A DNA stretch of 64,000 nucleotides from Shewanella mangrovisoli. Its GTDB lineage: Bacteria > Pseudomonadota > Gammaproteobacteria > Enterobacterales > Shewanellaceae. The DNA lies in NCBI RefSeq assembly GCF_019457635.1, contig NZ_CP080412.1:1302001-1366000 (forward strand), given 5' to 3'. Numbering within the stretch: position 1 is the first letter of the stretch; the number at the start of each line of letters is the position of its first letter. A model generated the notes under the pieces. It was not told the DNA's origin, did not search any database, and saw nothing but the letters and a program-made list of their open reading frames with translations. The position numbers and the translations under genes are program-made. Shown here piece by piece: positions 36,208 through 44,313 of this stretch.

Positions 36208-36570
36208 ATTGAATGGATGCTTGGCTTAATCCTATCCCTCGCAGTGTTATCCGTTGGCTAATACCAATCACATTAAATATCTAATCAGTTCAGAGCCTCA
36301 CAAGCATCTCAATCCAAGGCGCATTGACGAAGAAATGGTTATTCCCTTTTAAGTCAATGTAACACGGGAGTGGGATGCCTGTGAGGCTCCCGAAGGGCGG
36401 GGTTGAACGGGCTTTATACTGCGTTTAAGGCTTTCGACAGAGCGCCACTATGCCTTCAAGCCTTCGCCTTTTCTAAAGCCCGTTTAACTCCCGCTGAATG
36501 AACAGATATTTAATACGATTGGTATAAGATGCTACCTAATAGTGAACCACTCTTAGGTAGCAGGTCTCAC
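36208..36570. other. 363-bp intergenic region occupied mostly by a repeat element
   Basis: Apart from the inverted-repeat element at 36261-36525 there are 53 bp after the small ORF start and 45 bp before the yjaG-like stop. A short GCTACCTAA...TTAGGTAGC inverted repeat at about 36531-36561 may terminate the yjaG-like gene. Confidence 0.6.
36261..36525. mobile_element. 265-bp MITE-like element with terminal inverted repeats
   Basis: The ends are inverted copies: 36261-36293 starts ATACCAATC and carries ATTAAATATCT; 36494-36525 read in reverse starts the same and matches about 27 of 32 positions with one gap. Inside are two more nested inverted repeats: GAGCCTCACAAGCAT (from 36292) against ATGCCTGTGAGGCTC (ending about 36389), and AACGGGCTTTA (36406-36416) against TAAAGCCCGTT (36474-36484), plus CATTGAC/GTCAATG within the first. 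It encodes no protein. Size, ends and folding fit a non-autonomous miniature element; TACCAATC-ended repeats are frequent in Shewanella genomes, from memory. No clear target-site duplication is seen. Confidence 0.8.
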
Positions 36571-37170
36571 TTACGCGACGCTAATACCGATATTCGAGAC
36601 ACCCGCTTCGATAATCTCTTTGCGTAAACCTTTCACTAACTCGGCGGTGATCTTAGGATTTTCTTCGATGATTTCCAGCAGCGTATTTTGCAGTTCGCGC
36701 TCTTCTTCCATCACTTCATGGGCGAAGACATAGTCATCTAAGGCATCATCGGTTAAATCCACATCGCTGATGGTCTCAATGTAGTTCGCTACAGTGCTTG
36801 AGGATAACTTGCTGATATTGGTGATATCTTCTTCAAGATCGGTTTGAATCGCACCGAGTAACGTAGACAGAGCAACTACGGCATCCATCGCTGGGTATAC
36901 GCCATAGTTATCAAAATCGGCGGGTTCAGGGGTGTTATCTTCTAAGCGCTGTAGATGCACATCAATGTTGAATTTCAGCTTGTTGTCGTACTGGGATTGC
37001 CAAAGAAGATCGAGCACAGTGCTTAATACCGCAGGATCGCCAAACTCGCAAACCTCTGAAAACAATTGATAGTTAGGTAACATTCGTTGGCAAAGGGCAA
37101 TGGCAAAGAGTTTTTTCTGTGGTAGTTCTAGCGCCTTTAAACGCTTAAAGAAGCCCGTTTTTTTGGTCAT
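36571..37170 (-). CDS. YjaG-like DUF416 family protein
   Basis: 199 residues, acidic, all-helical in appearance. FFKRLKALELPQKKLFAIAL then CQRMLPNYQLF at the start and the NYGVYPAMDAVVALSTLLGA segment match E. coli YjaG (DUF416) as I recall it. The function is unknown. The first 26 bp overlap the end of barA, so the two genes are probably read from one transcript and may be translationally coupled. No signal or membrane segment, so cytoplasmic. Confidence 0.78.
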   Translation of the reverse strand: MTKKTGFFKRLKALELPQKKLFAIALCQRMLPNYQLFSEVCEFGDPAVLSTVLDLLWQSQYDNKLKFNIDVHLQRLEDNTPEPADFDNYGVYPAMDAVVALSTLLGAIQTDLEEDITNISKLSSSTVANYIETISDVDLTDDALDDYVFAHEVMEEERELQNTLLEIIEENPKITAELVKGLRKEIIEAGVSNIGISVA

Positions 37171-39952
37171 CTGTTATTTCCGCTGATAGCTGTGATAGCA
37201 CTTGTTTTGCCGCCGATTCTACCTTAGTTAGCTCATCAAGTAACTCTAGTATTTCCGGTTCGAGATCTTCGACACGAGCATCCCGTTTCAATGCCGATTC
37301 AATCTCTTGGCATAATCGCTGTGTGGTTGGCACCCCACAATAGCAACTGGCACCATGGAGTTTATGGATAGTGGTGAGCATAGTCGCTTGATCGTTCTGA
37401 TTCAGCGCCGTCTCAATTGCTGAGACCGTTTGTGGCAAGGAATCCAATAACATGCGCAACATATCTAAGGCTAAATCCGACTTATGGTTGGCTTGGGTTA
37501 AGCAGAGATCCCAGTTGAGGGTGTGTAAATCGAAGTGGGTGAACTTGGGCCGAGTGATCCAGCGGTTTATCTCCGCTTTGAGGGCGGCTTCGTCGATAGG
37601 TTTAGGCAAGTAACCATCCATGCCGCTGCCTAAAATCAGCTCTCGTTCCTCGGCAATCGCGTGGGCGGTCACGGCAATAATGGGCGTGTTGCGGTTCATC
37701 GACCCTTGGCGGATTTGCTTAGTGGCGCTGATGCCGTCGGTGCCCGGCATCTGGATATCCATAAAGATAAGGTCAAAGGTGCGGCTCTTAGCCTGCTTCA
37801 CGGCTTCTTCACCACTGTTAACGGCGATGACGGTCGTCACTAACTCGTTAAGCAGGGTATCAATCAATTTTAAATTGGCAAAGTTATCATCCACCGCCAA
37901 CACAGTAAGGGACTGGCGCGCGGCGGGGACGGTAATCGCCACGGGAGGTAAAATATCGTATTCCATTGGTGGATAGAGCATATTACGCGCCAATTGGTGT
38001 TCACTTACTGGCTGTGACAACACCACATCGGCATTGGGGCGAATAAATTGGCTTAGTACTTCCTGCTCTTGGCAATCGAACAGCACGATCAAGCAATCTG
38101 TTTTACTCTTAGCTTGATTTAGGGTACTGACCAATTGATTCGGATTGCTAAATCCATGGCAACTCAACAGCACATAATCGAACTGATGCTCAGTGGTCGA
38201 GAGCGTCGTCAGCAAGCTTGGTATGTGTTGATGGTGAGTGACCTTAGTATCCCACTGTTTTAGCTGACGACTAATCACCGAATGGGTGAGTACTCTGGGC
38301 TCATAAAACAGCACGGTTTTATCTTTAAGTTTTTCAAAGGGCAGCGAATCTCCAATCTGGAATTGACCTAGGCCTAATGGCAGGGTGAACCAGAAGTTAG
38401 AGCCCTTATCCACCGAAGAGGTGAAGCCAATTTGGCCGCCCATTTGGTTGACGAGGCGCTTAGTGATGACCAGCCCCAGCCCTGTGCCGCCAAAGCGGCG
38501 AGAAATCGAGGAGTCTGCTTGGCCAAAGGCTTGGAACAGGAAGTCCTGTTGGTTTTCATCAATCCCAATGCCGGTATCAATCACATCACAGCGCAGCACC
38601 ACTTGATCATCGGTCTGGTTTTGTAACTCTAACTTGACCAACACGCTGCCCGAATCGGTAAACTTGATGGCATTGCCCACTAAGTTATTGATAATTTGGC
38701 AAACACGCATCGCATCGCCGTTAACATTGTCGGGGACATTGGGTGCAATATCGACCACTAACTCCAGCCCTTTGGCCTGCGCGCTACCGGAGATTAAAGT
38801 GATTGTCTCACCTAAGGTTTCCCTTAGGCCGAATGGCATGTTTTCTAACACCATTTTGCCGGCTTCGAGTTTAGAGAAGTCGAGAATATCGTTGATAATC
38901 GCCAGCAGGTTAGTCGCGCTGCGCTCGATGGTATTAATGTAATCGACTTGGCTTGAGTGCAGCGGGGTTTTAACGAGCTGACGGGCAAAGCCTATCACGC
39001 CGTTTAATGGTGTGCGCAGCTCGTGGGACATGTTCGCCAAGAATTCTGACTTAATGCGGCTGGCCTCCAGCGCGCGTTTTTTGGCTAAGTCGAGCTCGAC
39101 GTTTTGGATCTCAATCTGCTCTAAGGTTTCCCGTAGATCCGAAGTTGCCTGATCGATATTTTGCTGCATTTCATCGTGATATTCCGATAGCGAGCCCGCC
39201 ATGGCGTTAATACCGCGTTTAAGCAAATCCAGCTCACCGATAAGATTGCCCTCGAGTCTTGCATCGAGTTTACCCTCACGGATTTTGGCGACCACTCGCA
39301 CCATTTCGGTAATCGGCTGGGTGACGTTTTTAACCAGACGAAAGGTAAACAACAGGTTTAATTGCACCCCAATCAAGACGATAATAAAGGCGGCCACGGC
39401 GGCCCTGTGTTGTTCGAGCAGCGCGCGTTCTTTATTGATAATCACCGAAATATAGCCAAGCAGCTCGCCATTATCGGTTTGGATATCAAAATTGACGGGT
39501 GCCCCCGCCGCAGGTGGTGCGGTGGCAAAAATCGGTGTGCGTAGGATAAGGCTGTCGCCCACGTGTTCAATTTCGGTTTTGTGCAGATTGGTCAGCGCCT
39601 CTTTATAGCGCATGATTTCGAAATCTTTGTGGTAATGCGATGTGACAAACAGTTGATTTTGAATGTCAAAAATAGCGATAGATTTAACGAGCGTGGATTT
39701 ATTCAGTTGGGCTGCGGCAAGGAGCCGTTTCGTCGCTTCCCTGTCATTGCCCACGAGTCCCACTTCACTGGCAATCGCTAAAGGTTCGATAATATTGCTG
39801 CCCTGTTCAATCAGCGTCTCTTCGAGTTCATAGAAGCGATTTATGGTAAAGTAGCTGCCCAGCAGAATACCGACTAAGATCGTCGGCGCAAGCGCAAGCA
39901 CCAGAACCCAGGAACGTAAGCTGTATTTGGTCATGTTGTTGACAGGGTTCAT
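37145..39952 (-). CDS. barA: hybrid sensor histidine kinase BarA
   Basis: About 930 residues. In order: membrane helix, periplasmic sensor (about 35-175), second helix, HAMP (about 205-260), dimerisation domain with FLANMSHELRTPLNG, ATPase domain with the N and G boxes (VGNAIKF, DTGIGI, GGTGLGLVI), a degenerate receiver, a true receiver with LIFMDIQMPGTDG (about 670-785), and an Hpt domain with IHKLHGASCYCG. BarA passes phosphate to UvrY, raising csr small RNAs and easing CsrA repression of carbon and motility genes. Either ATG 39952 or ATG 39934 could be the start; E. coli BarA starts at the equivalent of the second. Confidence 0.93.
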   Translation of the reverse strand: MNPVNNMTKYSLRSWVLVLALAPTILVGILLGSYFTINRFYELEETLIEQGSNIIEPLAIASEVGLVGNDREATKRLLAAAQLNKSTLVKSIAIFDIQNQLFVTSHYHKDFEIMRYKEALTNLHKTEIEHVGDSLILRTPIFATAPPAAGAPVNFDIQTDNGELLGYISVIINKERALLEQHRAAVAAFIIVLIGVQLNLLFTFRLVKNVTQPITEMVRVVAKIREGKLDARLEGNLIGELDLLKRGINAMAGSLSEYHDEMQQNIDQATSDLRETLEQIEIQNVELDLAKKRALEASRIKSEFLANMSHELRTPLNGVIGFARQLVKTPLHSSQVDYINTIERSATNLLAIINDILDFSKLEAGKMVLENMPFGLRETLGETITLISGSAQAKGLELVVDIAPNVPDNVNGDAMRVCQIINNLVGNAIKFTDSGSVLVKLELQNQTDDQVVLRCDVIDTGIGIDENQQDFLFQAFGQADSSISRRFGGTGLGLVITKRLVNQMGGQIGFTSSVDKGSNFWFTLPLGLGQFQIGDSLPFEKLKDKTVLFYEPRVLTHSVISRQLKQWDTKVTHHQHIPSLLTTLSTTEHQFDYVLLSCHGFSNPNQLVSTLNQAKSKTDCLIVLFDCQEQEVLSQFIRPNADVVLSQPVSEHQLARNMLYPPMEYDILPPVAITVPAARQSLTVLAVDDNFANLKLIDTLLNELVTTVIAVNSGEEAVKQAKSRTFDLIFMDIQMPGTDGISATKQIRQGSMNRNTPIIAVTAHAIAEERELILGSGMDGYLPKPIDEAALKAEINRWITRPKFTHFDLHTLNWDLCLTQANHKSDLALDMLRMLLDSLPQTVSAIETALNQNDQATMLTTIHKLHGASCYCGVPTTQRLCQEIESALKRDARVEDLEPEILELLDELTKVESAAKQVLSQLSAEITDDQKNGLL

Positions 39953-40053
39953 AGCCGCAGCGCAGTTTCCTAAGTTCTAGGGACGATATAATTTTATAAG
40001 ACTGCCAGAAAAAGGGCGGTCTTTACCAGTTTTTTATTGATTTAGAGGCCGAA

Positions 40054-41403
40054 ATGGCACAATTTTTTAAAGCAAAACCAAATAGTTCCAAGCAATTGTC
40101 TGCGAAGCAATCCTTTAGCGTGCACCAGCTGGATCATCTAGGGGCAGGTATAGCACAACATCAGGGAAAAGTCGTATTTATCCCCGGGGCCTTGCCCAGT
40201 GAAACCGTGCAGGCGCAGCTGACCGAACAAAAGAAAAACTATGCCCGAGCCAAGCTAATTAAAGTCGAGACACCGAGCACTGAGCGAGTCACGCCGCTAT
40301 GCCCACATTACCAAAGCTGTGGCGGCTGCGATTTACAGCATATGTCATTAGCTGGGCAGCGCGAGCATAAGTCAGCGGCCTTGGTTGATATTATGGCCAA
40401 ATTTGCTGGCGCCGAAGGTAACTCAGTGCCAGCATTGACGGGTGAGGGGTGGCACTATCGTCGCCGTGCCCGCCTTGCGACCCTATTTGATAAAAATACC
40501 AAGCAGTTGAGCCTAGGGTTTCGCGCCTCAAGCAGCAACCAAGTGGTGCCTATTGAGACCTGTTTAGTCTTGGCGAAACCCTTAGCGGATTTAATTGCCC
40601 CATTTGCTAAGTTGCTTAATCAACTGACGGCCAAATCGAGCCTTGGGCATGTAGAATTGATTGATGCCGACAACGGCCATTTTGCGGTAATTCGGATCAC
40701 TAAATCCTTAAACGATAAGGATATGGCAAAGCTTGCGCAGTTTGCTGAGCTGCATCAAATCCATATTTGTTTGCAAGACAACAACGGCGAGTTCCATGGG
40801 GTGAATGGCACGTTGTTATTGCCCGTTTACCAGTTGCTCGATGATAACGCCGATGCAAAGCCTGTAAGCCTCACCTTTACTCCTGGTAACTTTGTGCAAG
40901 TGAATGCGCAAATTAACAAGGCCATGGTGGCGCAGGCGTTAGACTGGTTAGCACCACAGCCGGGTGAGCGAATTCTCGATCTCTTCTGCGGTATGGGAAA
41001 CTTCAGTTTGCCTTTAGCTAAACTGGGCGCTGAAGTGATTGGGGTTGAAGGGGTGCCAGAAATGGTCAGCCAAGCCCGTGAAAACGCCGCGGCAAATGGC
41101 TTAAGCAATTTAACCTTTTACCATGGCGACTTAAGCGCCGATTTATCCTGCGAGCCTTGGATGGGCAAGATTGATAAGTTGCTACTCGATCCTGCCCGCG
41201 CGGGGGCGTTCGAGAGTTTGCAATGGCTTAAGAAGATGAAACCCCGCCAAGTGGTGTATGTCTCTTGTAATCCGGCGAGCTTGGCCCGCGACAGTGCTGT
41301 GTTGCTCGAGCGTGGTTACAAGTTACAAAAGTTAGGTTTAATCGATATGTTCCCGCAGACACATCATATCGAAGCCATGGCCTTGTTTGAGCTTGCAAAA
41401 TAA
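40054..41403 (+). CDS. rlmD: 23S rRNA (uracil-1939-C5) methyltransferase RlmD
   Basis: 449 residues. An N-terminal TRAM domain (about 22-80), an iron-sulphur motif [17 protein letters not shown]-binding segments ([15 protein letters not shown]) and the catalytic cysteine loop [13 protein letters not shown] identify RlmD (formerly RumA). It methylates U1939 of 23S rRNA. It lies between barA (divergent) and relA, the order seen in many gammaproteobacteria. Confidence 0.96.
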   Translation: MAQFFKAKPNSSKQLSAKQSFSVHQLDHLGAGIAQHQGKVVFIPGALPSETVQAQLTEQKKNYARAKLIKVETPSTERVTPLCPHYQSCGGCDLQHMSLAGQREHKSAALVDIMAKFAGAEGNSVPALTGEGWHYRRRARLATLFDKNTKQLSLGFRASSSNQVVPIETCLVLAKPLADLIAPFAKLLNQLTAKSSLGHVELIDADNGHFAVIRITKSLNDKDMAKLAQFAELHQIHICLQDNNGEFHGVNGTLLLPVYQLLDDNADAKPVSLTFTPGNFVQVNAQINKAMVAQALDWLAPQPGERILDLFCGMGNFSLPLAKLGAEVIGVEGVPEMVSQARENAAANGLSNLTFYHGDLSADLSCEPWMGKIDKLLLDPARAGAFESLQWLKKMKPRQVVYVSCNPASLARDSAVLLERGYKLQKLGLIDMFPQTHHIEAMALFELAK

Positions 41404-41592
41404 GGCTTATCGATTGGGCAAGGTTTCCTCACTTGCCCGCGTTATTCGAGTGTAAAGTAAGCAAAGCGTTTGAATAACGTAAAAAATGTGAAGTTTCGTC
41501 TCGTTGGGTTTGACAAGTCCGTGCCAATGCTGAAGATAGGAGTGCCGAGGTGGTGCCACTTTTCTTTGAGCACGAATAAGGAAATAAATTAG

Positions 41593-43800
41593 ATGGTCTC
41601 TGTTCGCGAAGCGCACTTTAATGATCCCGATTTTCATCTTGAAGATTGGGTGGCTCGCTATGTCAGTCATGTCGAGGAGGCGCAAACCTTACTCACCCTG
41701 ATTGCACAGGTGGAAGCCTTACCCGCTAAGAGTCCTGCCGCGAAAAGAGAACTGCTCGAACGTGCCCGCGAGATGATTGAAATCCTCGCGCCATTGAACA
41801 TGGATATCGAGACGCTGCAAGCGGCTATCCTGTTTGTGGTGTTTGATGCGGGCCTATTAAACGAAGAGGCGATCAAAGAAAAGTTTGGCGAGTCTCTCGC
41901 GCGGTTAGTCGCCAGCGTTGTCACCATGGATGCCATTGGTGCGTTAAAAATCAACCCCAATAGCCGCTCAACCGAGCCGCAAATCGATAATATCCGCCGC
42001 ATGTTGCTGGCGATGGTCGAAGACGTACGCGCCGTGGTGATCAAACTGGCCGAGCGTGTTTGTTTGCTGCGCGCCGTGAAAAATGCCGACGAAGAAACCC
42101 GCGTCTTGCTGGCCCGCGAAATTGCCGACATCTATGCGCCGCTCGCTAACCGTTTGGGGATTGGTCAGTTAAAGTGGGAATTAGAAGATATTTCCTTCCG
42201 TTATCTGCATCCAGATACCTACAAGGACATTGCGAAACAGTTAGACGGTAAGCGGTTAGACCGCGAAGTCTATATCGAAAAATTTGTCGAGCAGTTGCAG
42301 CAGCGCCTCGATGAGGATCATATCCGCGCTAAGGTGTATGGTCGTCCAAAACATATCTACAGCATCTGGCGCAAGATGAAGGGCAAACACCTCAAGTTTG
42401 ATGAGTTGTTTGACGTGCGCGCCGTACGGATTGTCACCGAACGTTTGCAGGACTGCTACGGCGCCTTAGGGGTCGTGCACACTCTTTGGCACCATATCCC
42501 GCGCGAGTTCGACGACTACGTGGCCAACCCTAAACCTAACGGTTATCAATCGATTCATACCGTAGTGGTGGGGCCTGAAGGTAAAACCGTTGAAATTCAA
42601 ATTCGTACCCAAGATATGCATGAAGATGCAGAGCTGGGGGTTGCTGCACACTGGAAATATAAAGAAGGTAATCACTCCGGCAAACAGAGCGGCTACGAAG
42701 AAAAAATCAATTGGCTGCGTAAAATTCTGCAATGGCAGGAAGACGTGGTCGAAAGCGGCAACTTGGTCGAAGAAGTCCGCAGCCAAGTATTTGAAGACAG
42801 AGTCTATGTCTTTACCCCGAGCGGTGAAGTCGTTGACTTGCCACTGGGTTCAACTGTGCTCGACTTTGCCTACTATATTCACTCGCAGGTTGGCCATAAG
42901 TGTATCGGCGCTAAGGTCGATGGCCGCATTGTGCCGTTTACTTATCAGGTTGAAACGGGCGAGCGCATTGAAATTATCACCTCGAAGCATCCTAATCCTA
43001 AACGCGATTGGCTTAATCCAAACTTAGGCTATATCCGCACATCGCGGGCGCGCTCGAAAATTCAGCATTGGTTTAAGCAGCAGGACCGCGATAAAAACAT
43101 TATCGCCGGTAAAGAAATGCTCGAAGCCGAGCTGGCGCGAGTCAGCCTTAAAATCAAAGATGCCGCCATCGCCGTTGAGCGCTTTAATATGGCGAGTATG
43201 GACGACTTGCTTGCCGCTATCGGCGGCGGTGATGTGCGTTTACATCAGGTCGTAAACCATATCCAAAGTAAGTTGCGCCTCGATGAGGCGAGCGAAGAAG
43301 ATGCGGTTGAAGAATTAGTTAAGAAGAGCCAACCCAAATCTGGCACCAATAGCCGTGGTCAGGTTGAGGTGAATGGCGTGGGTAACTTACTCAGCCATAT
43401 CGCCCGTTGCTGCCAGCCCGTGCCTGGGGATGAAATTTTAGGCTTTATCACCAAAGGGCGCGGTATTTCGGTGCATCGCTCCGACTGTGAACAGGTAAAA
43501 GAGTTAATGCGCGTTCACCCAGAGCGTGGCGTCGATGTGGTTTGGGGCGAGAACTATTCAGGTGGTTATCGCATGCGCCTGCGCGTCTTAGCCCATGATC
43601 GCAGCGGATTATTGCGGGATCTCACCTCGGTACTCGCCGCCGAAAAGTCCAATGTACTCGCCATGAGCTCCTCATCGGATATTAAGAATCAAACGGCAGC
43701 CATAGAGCTGGAATTAGAGCTTTATAATCTTGATGGCTTATCGCGGGTGTTATCTAAGCTCTCCCAAGTCGATAGCGTGATAGAAGCACGCAGATTGTAA
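41593..43800 (+). CDS. relA: GTP pyrophosphokinase RelA
   Basis: 735 residues. The N-terminal pseudo-hydrolase domain reads FDAGLL at about 84-89 where SpoT has the HD motif, so hydrolase activity is lost, as in E. coli RelA. The synthetase domain (about 230-360) has RPKHIYSIWRKM and KPNGYQSIHT. TGS (about 405-465, VFTPSGEVVDLP), zinc-finger (ARCCQPVPGDEI) and ACT domains follow. On ribosomes with uncharged tRNA it makes (p)ppGpp. A strong terminator follows. In E. coli mazG comes next; here about 3.8 kb intervenes. Confidence 0.97.
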   Translation: MVSVREAHFNDPDFHLEDWVARYVSHVEEAQTLLTLIAQVEALPAKSPAAKRELLERAREMIEILAPLNMDIETLQAAILFVVFDAGLLNEEAIKEKFGESLARLVASVVTMDAIGALKINPNSRSTEPQIDNIRRMLLAMVEDVRAVVIKLAERVCLLRAVKNADEETRVLLAREIADIYAPLANRLGIGQLKWELEDISFRYLHPDTYKDIAKQLDGKRLDREVYIEKFVEQLQQRLDEDHIRAKVYGRPKHIYSIWRKMKGKHLKFDELFDVRAVRIVTERLQDCYGALGVVHTLWHHIPREFDDYVANPKPNGYQSIHTVVVGPEGKTVEIQIRTQDMHEDAELGVAAHWKYKEGNHSGKQSGYEEKINWLRKILQWQEDVVESGNLVEEVRSQVFEDRVYVFTPSGEVVDLPLGSTVLDFAYYIHSQVGHKCIGAKVDGRIVPFTYQVETGERIEIITSKHPNPKRDWLNPNLGYIRTSRARSKIQHWFKQQDRDKNIIAGKEMLEAELARVSLKIKDAAIAVERFNMASMDDLLAAIGGGDVRLHQVVNHIQSKLRLDEASEEDAVEELVKKSQPKSGTNSRGQVEVNGVGNLLSHIARCCQPVPGDEILGFITKGRGISVHRSDCEQVKELMRVHPERGVDVVWGENYSGGYRMRLRVLAHDRSGLLRDLTSVLAAEKSNVLAMSSSSDIKNQTAAIELELELYNLDGLSRVLSKLSQVDSVIEARRL

Positions 43801-43826
43801 CTTTCGGCTCTGTGATTATGCGTTGT

Positions 43827-43861
43827 AAAAAGCGGTAGGGCATAAAGCGCTACCGCTTTTT
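43827..43861 (+). terminator. terminator after relA
   Basis: A 12-bp stem AAAAAGCGGTAG/CTACCGCTTTTT with an 11-base loop and further T's, 27 bp after the relA stop. Confidence 0.9.
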
Positions 43862-43862
43862 T

Positions 43863-44313
43863 GTTTTCAGCCCTAAACCATCTTCTTCAGAAGGTGATTT
43901 CTTTACTTAATAAATAATACATCCATGTATTCGCTCATGGTTTCGCCACGTGAGTTTATCTCCATCATACAAAAAAGTACTTCTGACGTAGCGATTAATT
44001 AGATGATAAATGTGCGTTTATTGGCACCTACTATAAGTATTCTTCTATCAGAGATCATCACCCGCTCTAAAATAGAAAAAGTGAAGGAAATCTGAAGACT
44101 AGTATGAACAGGGCTCGAACCACAAAAGATATGGCCGCACCTAATAATCACTGAACTGTAATCAGAATTATTCTCGTGCGTCTTTTAAATATGAACTATG
44201 CTTTTTTTGATTGGTTAAAAGGCGAACTAATTCCTTATTATTCGTCAATACCTATCAATTGTTTTCTATCTCATACCTCTCGTGTATACCCAATAGCTCG
44301 TTAAGGAGTGACG
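43863..44313. other. 450-bp AT-rich non-coding stretch before the large lipoprotein
   Basis: No frame longer than a few dozen codons looks real. Base composition is more AT-rich than the flanking core genes. It may hold the lipoprotein promoter; TATACCC near 44285 is a weak -10 candidate. It starts right at the relA terminator and may mark the left edge of an insertion between relA and mazG. Confidence 0.4.
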
